Assembly: GCA_018242585.1 (NCBI GenBank)
Contig: JAFEBQ010000004.1
Location: 99,558 to 163,557 of the forward strand
Origin: Planctomycetota bacterium
Lineage (GTDB): Bacteria; Planctomycetota; Planctomycetia; Pirellulales; PNKZ01
Length of the DNA stretch: 64,000 bases
Direction: 5' to 3'
Shown here: in pieces, positions 28,838-37,042 of the stretch
Position numbering within the stretch: the stretch's first letter is position 1
Layout of the letters: each line of letters begins with the position of its first letter
Notes under the pieces: model-generated
The model's input: the letters and a program-made list of their open reading frames with translations, nothing else
Told to the model about the DNA's origin: nothing
The model's database searches: none
Made by a program: the position numbers and the translations under genes

Positions 28838-30309
28838 CTTGATGAGACGAGAAGCCCTTCGACGAGAACGTCGAAGGGCTTTCTCATTTCCGGGCAAAGA
28901 GTTACGCCGTCGAGTTTGCAGTTCAAAAACACGATTTCGAGCAAACGACGCTTCGCGGCGTAATCGGCGGTAAGCCATTGATTGCGAAGAGTTTGCGAGA
29001 GTTCAAAAACTTTCGCGGCCAACTCGGCCGTTTCGTCATGTGATCGGTCCAGAACATCCAGTTGCAGCTTGATGGATGCCAGCCGGTCCCGCATTTCCGT
29101 GTGCTTCCGAGCGAAGACTTCCTGGTCGATGTCGTCAGCTAGCCGCATGTTGAGCAGCCGATCCTGCTGTTGGATGATGAGCGTCTCCTGCCGGGTCAGT
29201 TCGGCACGTTGAGCACGCGAGTCGGCCTGAGCGTCGCGGGTTTGCGAGGCCAGCACCATGCGGAACCAGTCACGGACGGATTCGTCCTCGACCTTCATCT
29301 TGTCGAAGATCGCCATGACCTGCGATTCGATGTCAGCTTCGCGCACGCGGGTGCGGGGATGGTCCTCGCGGTTGTAGTAGGTGCAGCGGTAGTAAACGTG
29401 GTGTCGAACGCCGTCCTTCGTCTTCTTCTTCACCACCTCGCCGGTAATCGGGTGACCGCAGTGGCCGCACTGGATGAGTTGCCCGGCGTAGGTGAGGGAG
29501 TGTGCATGATAGACATGCCCGCCGAGTAATGCCTGCACGCGGTCCCACGTCGCACGGTCAATCAGCGGCTCATGCTTGCCGGGATACCACTCGCCCTGGT
29601 ACAGCAACTCGCCGATGTAGGCCCGGTCCTTGAGGATGTTGTGGACCGAACTGCGCGGGAACGTCTTCTGCGTCTTACGCCAGGATCGCCCTTCGGCGTT
29701 GATTCGTTCAACGACGCCATCGAGTGTCAGATTCTCGTAGGCGTAGAGATAAAAGATGCGTTTGACGTTAGCGGCGGCGTCGGGATCGACCTCGACGACG
29801 CCCCGGCCATCCTTGCGAATGTTGCGGTAGCCGTAAGGAGCCAGGCCGACGAACCAGCCTTCCTGCACGCGACGGGACAAACCCTCGCGGACATCGACCG
29901 ATTGCTGTTCGGTGTAGAAGCTGGCCATGTTGGCGAGCGTCCGCCGCATCATCCGGCCAGCGGGTGTGCTTTCGGTCGGCTGCGAGACGGAAATGAACGG
30001 CAGGTCGTATTCCGACTCCAGCCGTTCGAGTTCGACGTAATCGAAAAGATTGCGGGACGCCCGGTCCACCTTGTAGAAGAGCAGACCGTCAAGGAAGGGA
30101 GCGTTCTTCTTGGCGTAGGCGATCAGTTCGCGGAACGTTTTGCGTTCCTCGCCCTTGCTGGCGGTCTCGGCGATCTTGAAGAACTTGACGATCTCGCCGC
30201 CAGCCTGCGTCGCGTATCGCCGGAGGCCCTCTTCTTGCACTTCGAGGCTGAAGCCTTCGCGTTCCTGTTCCCTGCTGCTGACCCGAGCCAGTGCGGCAAA
30301 CCGTTTCAT
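28819..30309 (-). CDS. Large serine recombinase (resolvase/integrase)
   Basis: The 496-residue protein integrates or excises DNA through a serine nucleophile. The resolvase domain comes first: ALARVSSREQEREGFSLEVQ contains the catalytic Ser near residue 11. It is followed by YKVDRASRNLFDYVELE, then the recombinase domain (GLAPYGYRNIRKDGRG, SVHNILKDRAYIGELLYQGE) and the zinc ribbon CGHCGHPITG with a later YRCTYY. A coiled-coil segment (about 380-430) precedes the C-terminus. Its last six codons and stop (ending 28819) lie inside the tRNA-Pro gene. The start overlaps the upstream 74-residue gene (ATGA). It is the best candidate for the integrase of the element starting here. Confidence 0.92.
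   Translation of the reverse strand: MKRFAALARVSSREQEREGFSLEVQEEGLRRYATQAGGEIVKFFKIAETASKGEERKTFRELIAYAKKNAPFLDGLLFYKVDRASRNLFDYVELERLESEYDLPFISVSQPTESTPAGRMMRRTLANMASFYTEQQSVDVREGLSRRVQEGWFVGLAPYGYRNIRKDGRGVVEVDPDAAANVKRIFYLYAYENLTLDGVVERINAEGRSWRKTQKTFPRSSVHNILKDRAYIGELLYQGEWYPGKHEPLIDRATWDRVQALLGGHVYHAHSLTYAGQLIQCGHCGHPITGEVVKKKTKDGVRHHVYYRCTYYNREDHPRTRVREADIESQVMAIFDKMKVEDESVRDWFRMVLASQTRDAQADSRAQRAELTRQETLIIQQQDRLLNMRLADDIDQEVFARKHTEMRDRLASIKLQLDVLDRSHDETAELAAKVFELSQTLRNQWLTADYAAKRRLLEIVFLNCKLDGVTLCPEMRKPFDVLVEGLLVSSSRGDKI
28852..28881. terminator. Hairpin downstream of tRNA-Pro, inside the recombinase gene
   Basis: A perfect 13-bp stem (AAGCCCTTCGACG paired with 28869-28881), loop AGAA, then TTCTC, lies 14 bases after the tRNA. 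On the plus strand it can end tRNA transcription. On the minus strand the same bases encode the recombinase segment KPFDVLVEGLL. Confidence 0.7.
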
Positions 30310-30530
30310 GGCGGCGACCCCGAAGAAAGAGCCTGATACAACCGACCCACGCTCTGGATGATTGTAACGGCTTCTTCGGGCGAGAGAAGATCGGCGTAGT
30401 ACGGCTGCCAGACGCGAATGGTCGCCTCGATCAGCTCAGCGGTAATCCAGTCGGGCGTCCCGGCCGGAACGATGCTCGGGCGAGCATCCTTCGCGAGCTT
30501 GCAATCCTTCTTTCGATTGCGTTGGGACAT
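30306..30530 (-). CDS. Small accessory protein preceding the recombinase
   Basis: The 74-residue protein has a basic N-terminus (MSQRNRKKDCKLAKDARPSI), followed by a helical region (PDWITAELIEATIRVWQPYY, LSPEEAVTIIQSVGRLYQAL). Its stop overlaps the recombinase start by four bases, which implies translational coupling and a shared role, such as directionality control or stabilising the recombinase. I do not recognise a named family. Confidence 0.7.
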   Translation of the reverse strand: MSQRNRKKDCKLAKDARPSIVPAGTPDWITAELIEATIRVWQPYYADLLSPEEAVTIIQSVGRLYQALSSGSPP

Positions 30531-30619
30531 GCCTGATTACCACCACCGTCGCGAATGCGCGCACGGTCCTTGCGGTCCCGCGAGACAGAAACACCGAATA
30601 ACACAAGCGGGCTTGCCGA

Positions 30620-30880
30620 TCAGCGACCGGGCAACAAGCCCTCTCGCTGATACCGTTGCAGTTCTTCATGCGAGATGACCCATGCAGCATGGGCTCCCCG
30701 GCCACTGCCTTGTTTCATGGCGTTGATTCGCCGATGCCGTGCCCACTCCCTCACGGTGAAGCACGCCCGGCCGACCCTCCGTGCGAACTCCTCGACGGAA
30801 AGCCATTTCGGTATCTGCTGGCGTTCCATGAGAGCCGCCAACATCAGCTCGATTTTTTCCAGCCGTTGTTCCACCGTCAT
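30620..30880 (-). CDS. Excisionase-like helix-turn-helix protein
   Basis: The 86-residue protein has an N-terminal helix (EQRLEKIELMLAALMERQQI) and then a MerR/excisionase-type winged helix: PKWLSVEEFARRVGRACFTV, REWARHRRINAM and AAWVISHEELQRY. Such proteins bind DNA to steer recombinases toward excision or regulate element genes. It lies 90 bases upstream of the accessory gene and recombinase on the same strand. The pairing with a serine recombinase is inferred from context. Confidence 0.75.
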   Translation of the reverse strand: MTVEQRLEKIELMLAALMERQQIPKWLSVEEFARRVGRACFTVREWARHRRINAMKQGSGRGAHAAWVISHEELQRYQREGLLPGR

Positions 30881-30987
30881 GATGGCTACACATCCTCACG
30901 TTTTCCGCCGATTAACAGCACGACCAGGGCGACGATTACCCACTCCATGTTTGCGACTCCGATAATGCGAGAAGGTCCGACTCAGAG

Positions 30988-31251
30988 TTACTTCTTCAAG
31001 AACTTCGCGATAACCCTTGCAGCCGTGGCGCCAGTGGCTGCTGCATCAGCCATTCGCTTCTTATGGCGCTCCCGTTCTTCTTCCTCGTAGGCGACCATGC
31101 GACGGTATTTCTCTGGGTCGTTGATGGCCATATTTCGACGCCGGATTGCCACCGGAATCGTTATCAAAAGGGCAATCGCGGAGATAATCAGTGGACCTGC
31201 GAGGATTCGTAAGATCGCTTCGTCGGGCGAGATGAACGCAAGGAATTCCAT
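30988..31251 (-). CDS. Small membrane protein of the element
   Basis: The 87-residue protein begins at ATG 31251, preceded by GGAGGA. It has one membrane segment (ILAGPLIISAIALLITIPVA) followed by a long charged helix (YEEEERERHKKRMADAAATG) and a basic end. No family is recognised. Together with the genes at 31314 and 31565 it forms a set of small proteins downstream of the coupling protein, consistent with a transfer-accessory role. Confidence 0.65.
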   Translation of the reverse strand: MEFLAFISPDEAILRILAGPLIISAIALLITIPVAIRRRNMAINDPEKYRRMVAYEEEERERHKKRMADAAATGATAARVIAKFLKK

Positions 31252-31313
31252 GATTCGTCCTCCAGTGTTGAAGAGGGCGGGCAGGGACAATCAGTCCCCG
31301 CCCGGCCCACGGG

Positions 31314-31502
31314 TTACCTTTTCAGAACGGCTGCGAGCAGCTTGCCGATGAAGTGAATCGCTGCTGACGATGTGGCCTTGGTCGCGGCATTACGAACTTC
31401 GGGATTGTGCCGCACGAACTTCTTCAATTGGTAAATCCAGTAGCCCAGAACCACCATCACCACGAGCAATCCGAATTGCATGTCGAAGATCAGAGAATTC
31501 AT
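31314..31502 (-). CDS. Small single-pass membrane protein
   Basis: The 62-residue protein has an N-terminal membrane segment (FGLLVVMVVLGYWIYQL) followed by a basic tail containing AAIHFIGKLLAAVLKR. The C-terminal pattern A-T-A-x2-K-x4 resembles the tail of the neighbour at 30988 (ARVIAKFLKK), so the two may be distant relatives. AGGAGG lies upstream. The function is unknown. Confidence 0.6.
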   Translation of the reverse strand: MNSLIFDMQFGLLVVMVVLGYWIYQLKKFVRHNPEVRNAATKATSSAAIHFIGKLLAAVLKR

Positions 31503-31564
31503 CGCGTTAACCTCCTTTCCTGGCGTTGGGGAAACGGTGTGCGAGCCTCGCCAAAGGCCGACCG

Positions 31565-31780
31565 TTACATTTCGATACCGTGACTCTGTTCCTCAATCTG
31601 TTGCTGCGGCTCGGCCTGCTCCGGGCCGCCTTCACGGCCCGCGTCTTTCCATTGGCCAGGGCCGTAGGGAACGAACCCACTTCCGTTGAACAGTGCGTTC
31701 GCCAGTTCCATCTGTCCCTGCACTCCGAGCCGAGACATTTCCTCACCGACTTCCGTCAGAATCTTTTTGAACGCTGACAT
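31565..31780 (-). CDS. Small hypothetical protein
   Basis: The 71-residue protein is read from ATG 31780, which has AAAGGAG upstream. The N-terminal half is an amphipathic helix (FKKILTEVGEEMSRLGVQGQ); the C-terminal half is rich in Gly, Pro, Glu and Gln and probably disordered. It follows the coupling protein gene by 13 bases, so it is very likely in the same operon. No family is recognised. Confidence 0.6.
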   Translation of the reverse strand: MSAFKKILTEVGEEMSRLGVQGQMELANALFNGSGFVPYGPGQWKDAGREGGPEQAEPQQQIEEQSHGIEM

Positions 31781-31793
31781 GAGAATTTCTCCT

Positions 31794-33569
31794 TTACCTT
31801 TGCACGGAACTGCCTGACGACCTGTACGGGCTGCCGTGCTGTTCCTTGACCTTGACCACACACACCGTCATCAGGATCGCCGCCAGCAAGACCGCCACAC
31901 ATCCCGCTACGATCCTGGCTTTTGCCCGAAGTCCATCCAGTCTGCCTGGCGTTCGGACTTGCTCCTCGTAGTACCGCACGAGCGTCGTCCACAGGGGTGG
32001 AATGCCTGGCGTAAACGTGATCGCGACCCTTGGCGACAGCGCCGCCACTTCTTCCGGCTTCAGCAGCTTGCGGGCCTGCTGCTGCCAGCCACTGTTCCAG
32101 TTTTCGGAATGGCTGGTGCTCCCTGGAGTGGCTCCCGGCACTTGGACTGATTTCCCACTGCCGCTTCCGCCGCTATCCACAACGATGGTTTCCTCACCCA
32201 ACCGGGCACTCACATATTCCGCTGTCTGCGGATCGTTGACTCCGAAGAAAACCTGGCTGGTGTTGCTCAGCAATGTCTGATCCTGATCTTCAGGAAAACA
32301 CTTCTTGAGCTGGCCGAGCGACTGGTAATAAAACTGAAGTCGCACGCCATAACCTCTGAACTTGTCCACGGCATCATCGAGGCAGTCGAGATGGCCGAGG
32401 CTTGCTGCTTCGTCCAACACGAAATGCACCTTGTTCGCTTCCTGCAAACCACCCCGCACCACCGACCGCAGCAATCCACTGATCCACATTCGCAACAGCG
32501 GCGATTGCGCCCGCATGTGTTCGGGCGGCAGCACCAGGTACACGGTCAACTTTCCCTTGCGTAGTTCCGCCGGTTCAAAGCTGCTGTCTTTCGTGTTCTC
32601 CACAATCGGCAGCGTGTCGAGGAAACGCAGGAAGCGGTTTGTCGTTGTGAGCGTCGAACCAAGCTCTCTGTCCTTGAAATAGGTGAGTTGATTCCCCATG
32701 CGGGCCAACATCCCGTTCCACACCTCGGGCGATCCGCGCATCAGCTCGATGACGGCTTCCATCTTGGCCGAGTTGGAAAGCAGAGTCCGCACGGTTTGCA
32801 GCGACCGGTCGCCCGGCTCGCCGAAGTGAACCACCACCGCGAGCATCGACGCGATCCAGGCTTCCGCCGAGTCCACGAAATGTGGGTCCTTCTCCTGCCC
32901 GGTCCTTATGACGAATGCTTCGGCCAGGGCCCGGCAATCATCAATCGCCAGCGGCGATGCCTTGTCGATGGAATCAAGGACGTTGAACCGGTCAGGTGTC
33001 TGCGTTACCACTTTGAACGGATCGAGAAGAACGATCTTGTGCCCGAACACATCGCGCCTGTGTTTCGCTGTCAGGTTGGCCAATTCGCCCTTGAAATCCA
33101 CGACAACGCAGGAATCGGGGCACCGTTGCAGGAAGGGAATCACACAAGACACACCCTTGCCAACACCGGTCGGGGCAAAAATCGCCGTATGCACGGCGTT
33201 CGACAAGCTCACCATTACCTGCTCAGATCGACCGAACACGGCCAGGAAGTCCTTGCACGCGTTCGTGTCATCAATCCGCTTATCGAACAGCTTCCAAAGC
33301 GCCGGCAAGAGCTTCTTCGGCCCAGCGGAGAGCCGTCCGAGAATCAGTCCGCTCGTGCCGCCCAGCATCCCGGCCCGACTCAGGTCGCTCGCGTCGGCCC
33401 AACGGGCCGATCCCAGCGTGGTCAGGCGGGCATAGCCTTTTTTCGCATGGGCGATGCACAGAGCGACGACGGCCGCGACCATGAACCACGGCGACATCGA
33501 CCCCAACATGATGATGCAGCAGACCAGCAGCAGCACGGCCAGTACCAGCATCGTTCGGCACGTTTTCAT
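31794..33569 (-). CDS. VirD4/TraG-type conjugative coupling protein (T4CP)
   Basis: T4CPs are inner-membrane ATPases that bring the relaxase-DNA complex to a type IV secretion channel. The 591-residue protein is read from ATG 33569, with GGAG upstream. Two N-terminal membrane segments (TMLVLAVLLLVCCIIMLGSM and SPWFMVAAVVALCIAHA) are followed by the ATPase domain with Walker A FAPTGVGKGVSC near residue 133 and Walker B VHFVLDEAASLG near 385. A third hydrophobic segment near the C-terminus (IVAGCVAVLLAAILMTVCVV) is unusual for the family. Its start overlaps the upstream gene's stop (ATGA). No VirB genes are in view, so the channel is presumably borrowed. Confidence 0.9.
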   Translation of the reverse strand: MKTCRTMLVLAVLLLVCCIIMLGSMSPWFMVAAVVALCIAHAKKGYARLTTLGSARWADASDLSRAGMLGGTSGLILGRLSAGPKKLLPALWKLFDKRIDDTNACKDFLAVFGRSEQVMVSLSNAVHTAIFAPTGVGKGVSCVIPFLQRCPDSCVVVDFKGELANLTAKHRRDVFGHKIVLLDPFKVVTQTPDRFNVLDSIDKASPLAIDDCRALAEAFVIRTGQEKDPHFVDSAEAWIASMLAVVVHFGEPGDRSLQTVRTLLSNSAKMEAVIELMRGSPEVWNGMLARMGNQLTYFKDRELGSTLTTTNRFLRFLDTLPIVENTKDSSFEPAELRKGKLTVYLVLPPEHMRAQSPLLRMWISGLLRSVVRGGLQEANKVHFVLDEAASLGHLDCLDDAVDKFRGYGVRLQFYYQSLGQLKKCFPEDQDQTLLSNTSQVFFGVNDPQTAEYVSARLGEETIVVDSGGSGSGKSVQVPGATPGSTSHSENWNSGWQQQARKLLKPEEVAALSPRVAITFTPGIPPLWTTLVRYYEEQVRTPGRLDGLRAKARIVAGCVAVLLAAILMTVCVVKVKEQHGSPYRSSGSSVQR

Positions 33570-33991
33570 GATGCACTCTCCTCCGAGGTGTTCTGAGCGT
33601 TCACGGGAACTGCTTGCTTGGTTTCCTGCAAATGCCCCAGGAGACAACCAGTGAGCACGGGGATAATCATGGCCAGGAGGAAGCATCCATCGCGGATAGT
33701 GCGGTACGGTTCATCCGCCGCCCGTACCTTTTTCACTTGCGCCTCACTCGGAACGAGCTTTCCGTTCGCACGCTTCGCGAATGGGTTCCCCTCAAACGTC
33801 GAGACTGTCGGCTGCTCGCCTACTGGCGGCGGTGGCCCCGGAGGTCCGGCGTCCACGGGAGGAATGTTGGCCGCAATGCGTGCCGACTCCTCTTCGGTAA
33901 GCATCATGCTCCCGGCGATCTTGCTCGCGATCATCGCGAGCAGCATGACCGAGGCTGCCACGAGCACGATCTTGTTCTTGCGGTTGAACAT
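33566..33991 (-). CDS. Bitopic membrane protein upstream of the coupling protein
   Basis: The 141-residue protein has an N-terminal membrane segment (IVLVAASVMLLAMIASKIAG), a Pro-rich stretch (PPVDAGPPGPPPPVGEQP), and a second hydrophobic segment near residue 105 (GCFLLAMIIPVLTGCLLG). Overlap with the T4CP start suggests the two proteins are made together and may form a membrane complex. No family is recognised. Confidence 0.65.
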   Translation of the reverse strand: MFNRKNKIVLVAASVMLLAMIASKIAGSMMLTEEESARIAANIPPVDAGPPGPPPPVGEQPTVSTFEGNPFAKRANGKLVPSEAQVKKVRAADEPYRTIRDGCFLLAMIIPVLTGCLLGHLQETKQAVPVNAQNTSEESAS

Positions 33992-33993
33992 GC

Positions 33994-34782
33994 TTATCCC
34001 TTTCTGCTCTTATCCTTCATGACCGCCTGAAACGTTTTGGCGTCCAGACCCTGCTCGCGGGCTTTCTTGGCTTCCTTGTGGGCTTCCGCGAACGACTCGA
34101 TCAGGTCATCCAATGACAGCTTTTCCCCGCTGGTGACGATGCAAACTCCCGACGGCAACATGCACCTGACGCGGGACATCCTGACCGCCGGCACGTTCGC
34201 CTTGCGGCTCTTGCGTCCGGCTTGCTCGATGGCGTCCCGGCTGGCACCGGAGAGCTTCATGGTCAGAAGAGCGGCCTGTTCCTTTTCCGGCAGCTTCGAG
34301 GCCGCATAGCAGTCGGATATGCCGACTCTCCCCTCCTTCAGCGCTTCCTGCCACTCCAACGTGCATTTCGAGGGTGACAAGAGTCGCGTCACCATACTGG
34401 GATCGATGTGTAGAAGCTTGGCGATTTCCTGCATCCCCGATTCAGGATGCACTCGCTTGAATTCCTCCAAGGCTTGCCACTTCTCACTCGCCTTCAGGTC
34501 CGCCTTGTGGAAGACCGTCGCCATTCGAATGCCTGGAATCTCAGCTTCCGGCCTGTCGGTGATGATGACTGGGAGTTCTTTGATTCCCTTTCGCTGTGCT
34601 GCCAGCCATCGTCTCCAGCCGTCGATCAGCGTCCCGTCCGGTCGAGCCAGGAGCGGCACCAATATTCCCCGGCACACCAGGTCGTCGCCCAAATGGCCCA
34701 ACTCTGGTTCGTCCGCCTCTTTTCGATAATTCCCCGGATCGGCCTTCAAGTGACCGGTTGGCATCATCTTGATCGTTGACAT
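33994..34782 (-). CDS. ParB/RepB-like nuclease-fold partition protein
   Basis: The 262-residue protein has the ParB N-terminal domain: LVCRGILVPLLARPDGTLID and GWRRWLAAQRKG, the CTP/arginine-patch region. A helix-turn-helix follows (MQEIAKLLHIDPSMVTRLLS). ParB proteins segregate or regulate plasmids and integrative elements. No ParA partner is present in the window, so a regulatory role in the transfer operon is possible. It lies two bases upstream of the next gene in the operon. Confidence 0.8.
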   Translation of the reverse strand: MSTIKMMPTGHLKADPGNYRKEADEPELGHLGDDLVCRGILVPLLARPDGTLIDGWRRWLAAQRKGIKELPVIITDRPEAEIPGIRMATVFHKADLKASEKWQALEEFKRVHPESGMQEIAKLLHIDPSMVTRLLSPSKCTLEWQEALKEGRVGISDCYAASKLPEKEQAALLTMKLSGASRDAIEQAGRKSRKANVPAVRMSRVRCMLPSGVCIVTSGEKLSLDDLIESFAEAHKEAKKAREQGLDAKTFQAVMKDKSRKG

Positions 34783-35291
34783 CTTGGCCTCCGACTTCTC
34801 GATTGCGTGTCCTCGTTCCGATAATCGAAGTCTTCTTCGGAGCGCTCAAATCAACAAAGGGCCAACGTCGTCATTCAGCGGGCGCGGTCAGACACCGGTA
34901 TGGGCAAAGCGAAATGGCACGACCTTTGGCTGCACCAGGCAGACGCATTTGCGTCGCCGACCGTTAGCGCAACATGCCATTGTCAGAGGAGTTATCTGGT
35001 CCACCGCCCCTGAACCCTAAAGCCGATGCCTGTTTGGTCCAGTACGAAACACACAACACCGGTGCCGAATGAACTCATTGCGGAACTGGGTGTGGCACTC
35101 CGGCTCATTCGTGTCCTTGAGAGAAGACCCGTCTGGAAGCCGCTTCGCAGAGGGCTGGGTTCAGCAGACGTGACGGGGGCGATGCCTTCCAAACCCGCAG
35201 CCAGAGCCACTTTCAGCGCGACAATGCCGCTGAACTGTGATATTCTGAAACAATAGTTGCTATGGAACACTGGCCAGGGAGGGGCCACCGT
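34783..35291. other. Intergenic region between divergent element genes
   Basis: About 510 bases separate the ParB-like operon (minus) from the AlpA-like gene (plus). Small open frames exist on both strands (for example 35026-35256 plus) but none has a ribosome site or clear composition. The region should hold the divergent promoters. A GGAGTTATCTGG-containing stretch near 34988 is the only purine-rich site noted. Confidence 0.5.
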
Positions 35292-35495
35292 ATGCAGGAC
35301 GTGCCAGAAACGGGGTTTCTTCGATTACCCCAAGTGCTCAGCATCATTCCTCTGGGGAAAACCAGTTGGTGGAAGGGTGTGAAATCAGGGCGGTTTCCGA
35401 AGCCTGTCAAACTTTCAGAGCGATGCACAGCCTGGCGCGCTGAGGACATCCGCGAACTGGTAAAGCAGTTGTCTGAGCATACACCGATCGTATAA
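35292..35495 (+). CDS. AlpA-like DNA-binding regulator
   Basis: The 67-residue protein starts at ATG 35292, with GGGAGGGG nine bases upstream; the in-frame ATG at 35262 lacks a site. The AlpA/MerR-like winged helix is evident: FLRLPQVLSIIPLGKTSWWK, GVKSGRFPKPVKLSERCTAW and RAEDIRELVKQL. AlpA proteins regulate P4-type integrase genes and act as excision factors. The integrase gene is 335 bases downstream in the same direction, which supports that role. Confidence 0.85.
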   Translation: MQDVPETGFLRLPQVLSIIPLGKTSWWKGVKSGRFPKPVKLSERCTAWRAEDIRELVKQLSEHTPIV

Positions 35496-35569
35496 CGGTT
35501 GACGAAGGCGACAGATTCTGCTGTTACTGACAGGCTCTTTGAGAAGTTCGGCCTTCGCTTTCGTTGGTA

Positions 35570-35829
35570 GGGGTACAAAACTGGGGTATCTGATTGTAAC
35601 GGCGGTAACATTAGCCACTTTTATCAAATGCTTGTCGTCCCAATATGATTCCTGCATTGCCCACCACAACTTGGCCCCGATTGACGTGCCGGCCACCGGG
35701 TAACGTAGTCTGGGAGCCATTCCTACACCGACTCGCTGTTGTTGGCGTTCATCGAAACTTGTTGACATCCACAAAAAATTCGGGGTACATATCTGCCCAT
35801 ATACCCCACCGGATGACAACTTGTACCCC
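35570..35829. promoter_or_regulatory. Five GGGGTA repeats in front of the integrase (candidate arm sites)
   Basis: GGGGTAC occurs at 35570 and 35782 and GGGGTAT at 35583 on the plus strand. Inverted copies ATACCCC (35801-35807) and GTACCCC (35823-35829) follow; the last directly abuts the integrase ATG. The pair at 35782 and 35807 forms a dyad. Spaced direct and inverted heptamers next to an integrase gene look like integrase-binding arm sites or an autoregulatory operator. No other feature fills the 334-base gap. Confidence 0.55.
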
Positions 35830-37035
35830 ATGCCCAAGTCTCTTTCTGATGCACAAATCCGCAACGCCAAGCCAAAACCGAGGCCCTACAAGCTTTCTGA
35901 CGGCGAAGGGCTCTTTCTCGTCGTTATGCCGACCGGCAGCAAATACTGGCGGCTGCGGTACTTTGTCGCAGGCAAAGAAAAGCTGCTGGCCTTGGGCGTT
36001 TATCCTGAAGTCAATTTGGCAGATGCACGCGAGAAGCGAGCAGAAGCACGTAAGGCACTCGCAGGCGGGAGCGATCCTAGCGAGCTGAAGAAGGAGGTAA
36101 AACGACAGGTCATTCTAAAGAGCGCAAACGTGTTTGAGGTGATCGCCCGCGAATGGTTGACAATGCGCGAACACGAATGGGCACCCTCGCACGCTCTTCG
36201 CCAACGGGGCCAAGTCGAAAAGCATATCCTTTCCAAGCTCGGCAACAGGCCTGTTGCGGAAATTACAGCGCCGGAAGTCTTAGCAATGCTTCGCGTCATT
36301 GAAGCGAGGGGCACTCTTGATACCGCCCACCGCATGATGCAGGTGACGGGCCAAATCTTCATGTATGCCATTGCCACTGGCCGGGCAGAACGCAATCCGG
36401 TTCCTGATCTGCGAGGTGCCCTTAAAACCCCGGTTGTCAGTCATCACTCCTTCCTGACCGAGAGTGAATTGCCCGATTACCTGGGAAAGCTCGACGCATA
36501 CAACGGGAGCCCACAAACCAAGTTGGCACTGCGTCTTCTGCTCCTCACGTTCGTCCGTACCAATGAGCTCCGCGGCGCACTATGGACGGAAATTGATTGG
36601 GATAAAGCGGAATGGCGAATTCCTGCCGAACGCATGAAGATGAACCGGCTACACATTGTTCCGTTATCGACGCAGGCAATCGGAGTTCTCCGGGAACTGC
36701 AAAAGATCTCTGGCAATCGGAGCTTTGTTTTTCCAAATGAGCACAACCCTGCTACCTACATGAGCGAAAACACAATGCTGTATGCCCTGTATCGCATGGG
36801 CTATCATTCTCGCGCTACCGGGCATGGCTTTCGCAGCACGGCAAGCACGATTCTGAACGAGCATGGGTTCCGTGCGGATATAATCGAGCGGCAGCTTGCC
36901 CACAGCGAACGGAATAACGTCCGTGCTGCCTACAACCATGCCCAATACCTCCCGGAACGCCGGGAAATGATGCAGTGGTGGGCAGACTTTCTTGACAAGG
37001 CTGGAACAAAGAATGAAAAGCCCCGCCGCAAATAA
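35830..37035 (+). CDS. P4-type tyrosine integrase
   Basis: The 401-residue protein starts at ATG 35830; the TTG at 35821 only extends it by three codons. The N-terminal DUF4102-type arm-binding domain reads SLSDAQIRNAKPKPRPYKLS, and GEGLFLVVMPTGSKYWRLRY follows. The catalytic domain has LTFVRTNELRGALW with the first Arg, HGFRSTASTILNEHG with HxxR, LAHSERNNVRAAYNH and the nucleophile Tyr in that region. P4-type integrases use tRNA genes as attachment sites in proteobacterial islands. Its presence alongside a serine recombinase suggests two fused or nested elements. Confidence 0.92.
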   Translation: MPKSLSDAQIRNAKPKPRPYKLSDGEGLFLVVMPTGSKYWRLRYFVAGKEKLLALGVYPEVNLADAREKRAEARKALAGGSDPSELKKEVKRQVILKSANVFEVIAREWLTMREHEWAPSHALRQRGQVEKHILSKLGNRPVAEITAPEVLAMLRVIEARGTLDTAHRMMQVTGQIFMYAIATGRAERNPVPDLRGALKTPVVSHHSFLTESELPDYLGKLDAYNGSPQTKLALRLLLLTFVRTNELRGALWTEIDWDKAEWRIPAERMKMNRLHIVPLSTQAIGVLRELQKISGNRSFVFPNEHNPATYMSENTMLYALYRMGYHSRATGHGFRSTASTILNEHGFRADIIERQLAHSERNNVRAAYNHAQYLPERREMMQWWADFLDKAGTKNEKPRRK

Positions 37036-37042
37036 GCCCATA

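Noticed and set aside
30988-34782. Type IV secretion channel genes
   Set aside because: Only the coupling protein and small membrane proteins are present; no VirB4, VirB8-10 or pilin-like sequences, so a complete conjugation machine is not claimed.
35026-35256. 76-codon ORF in the ParB-AlpA gap
   Set aside because: No ribosome site, and competing antisense frames of equal quality; not supportable as a gene.
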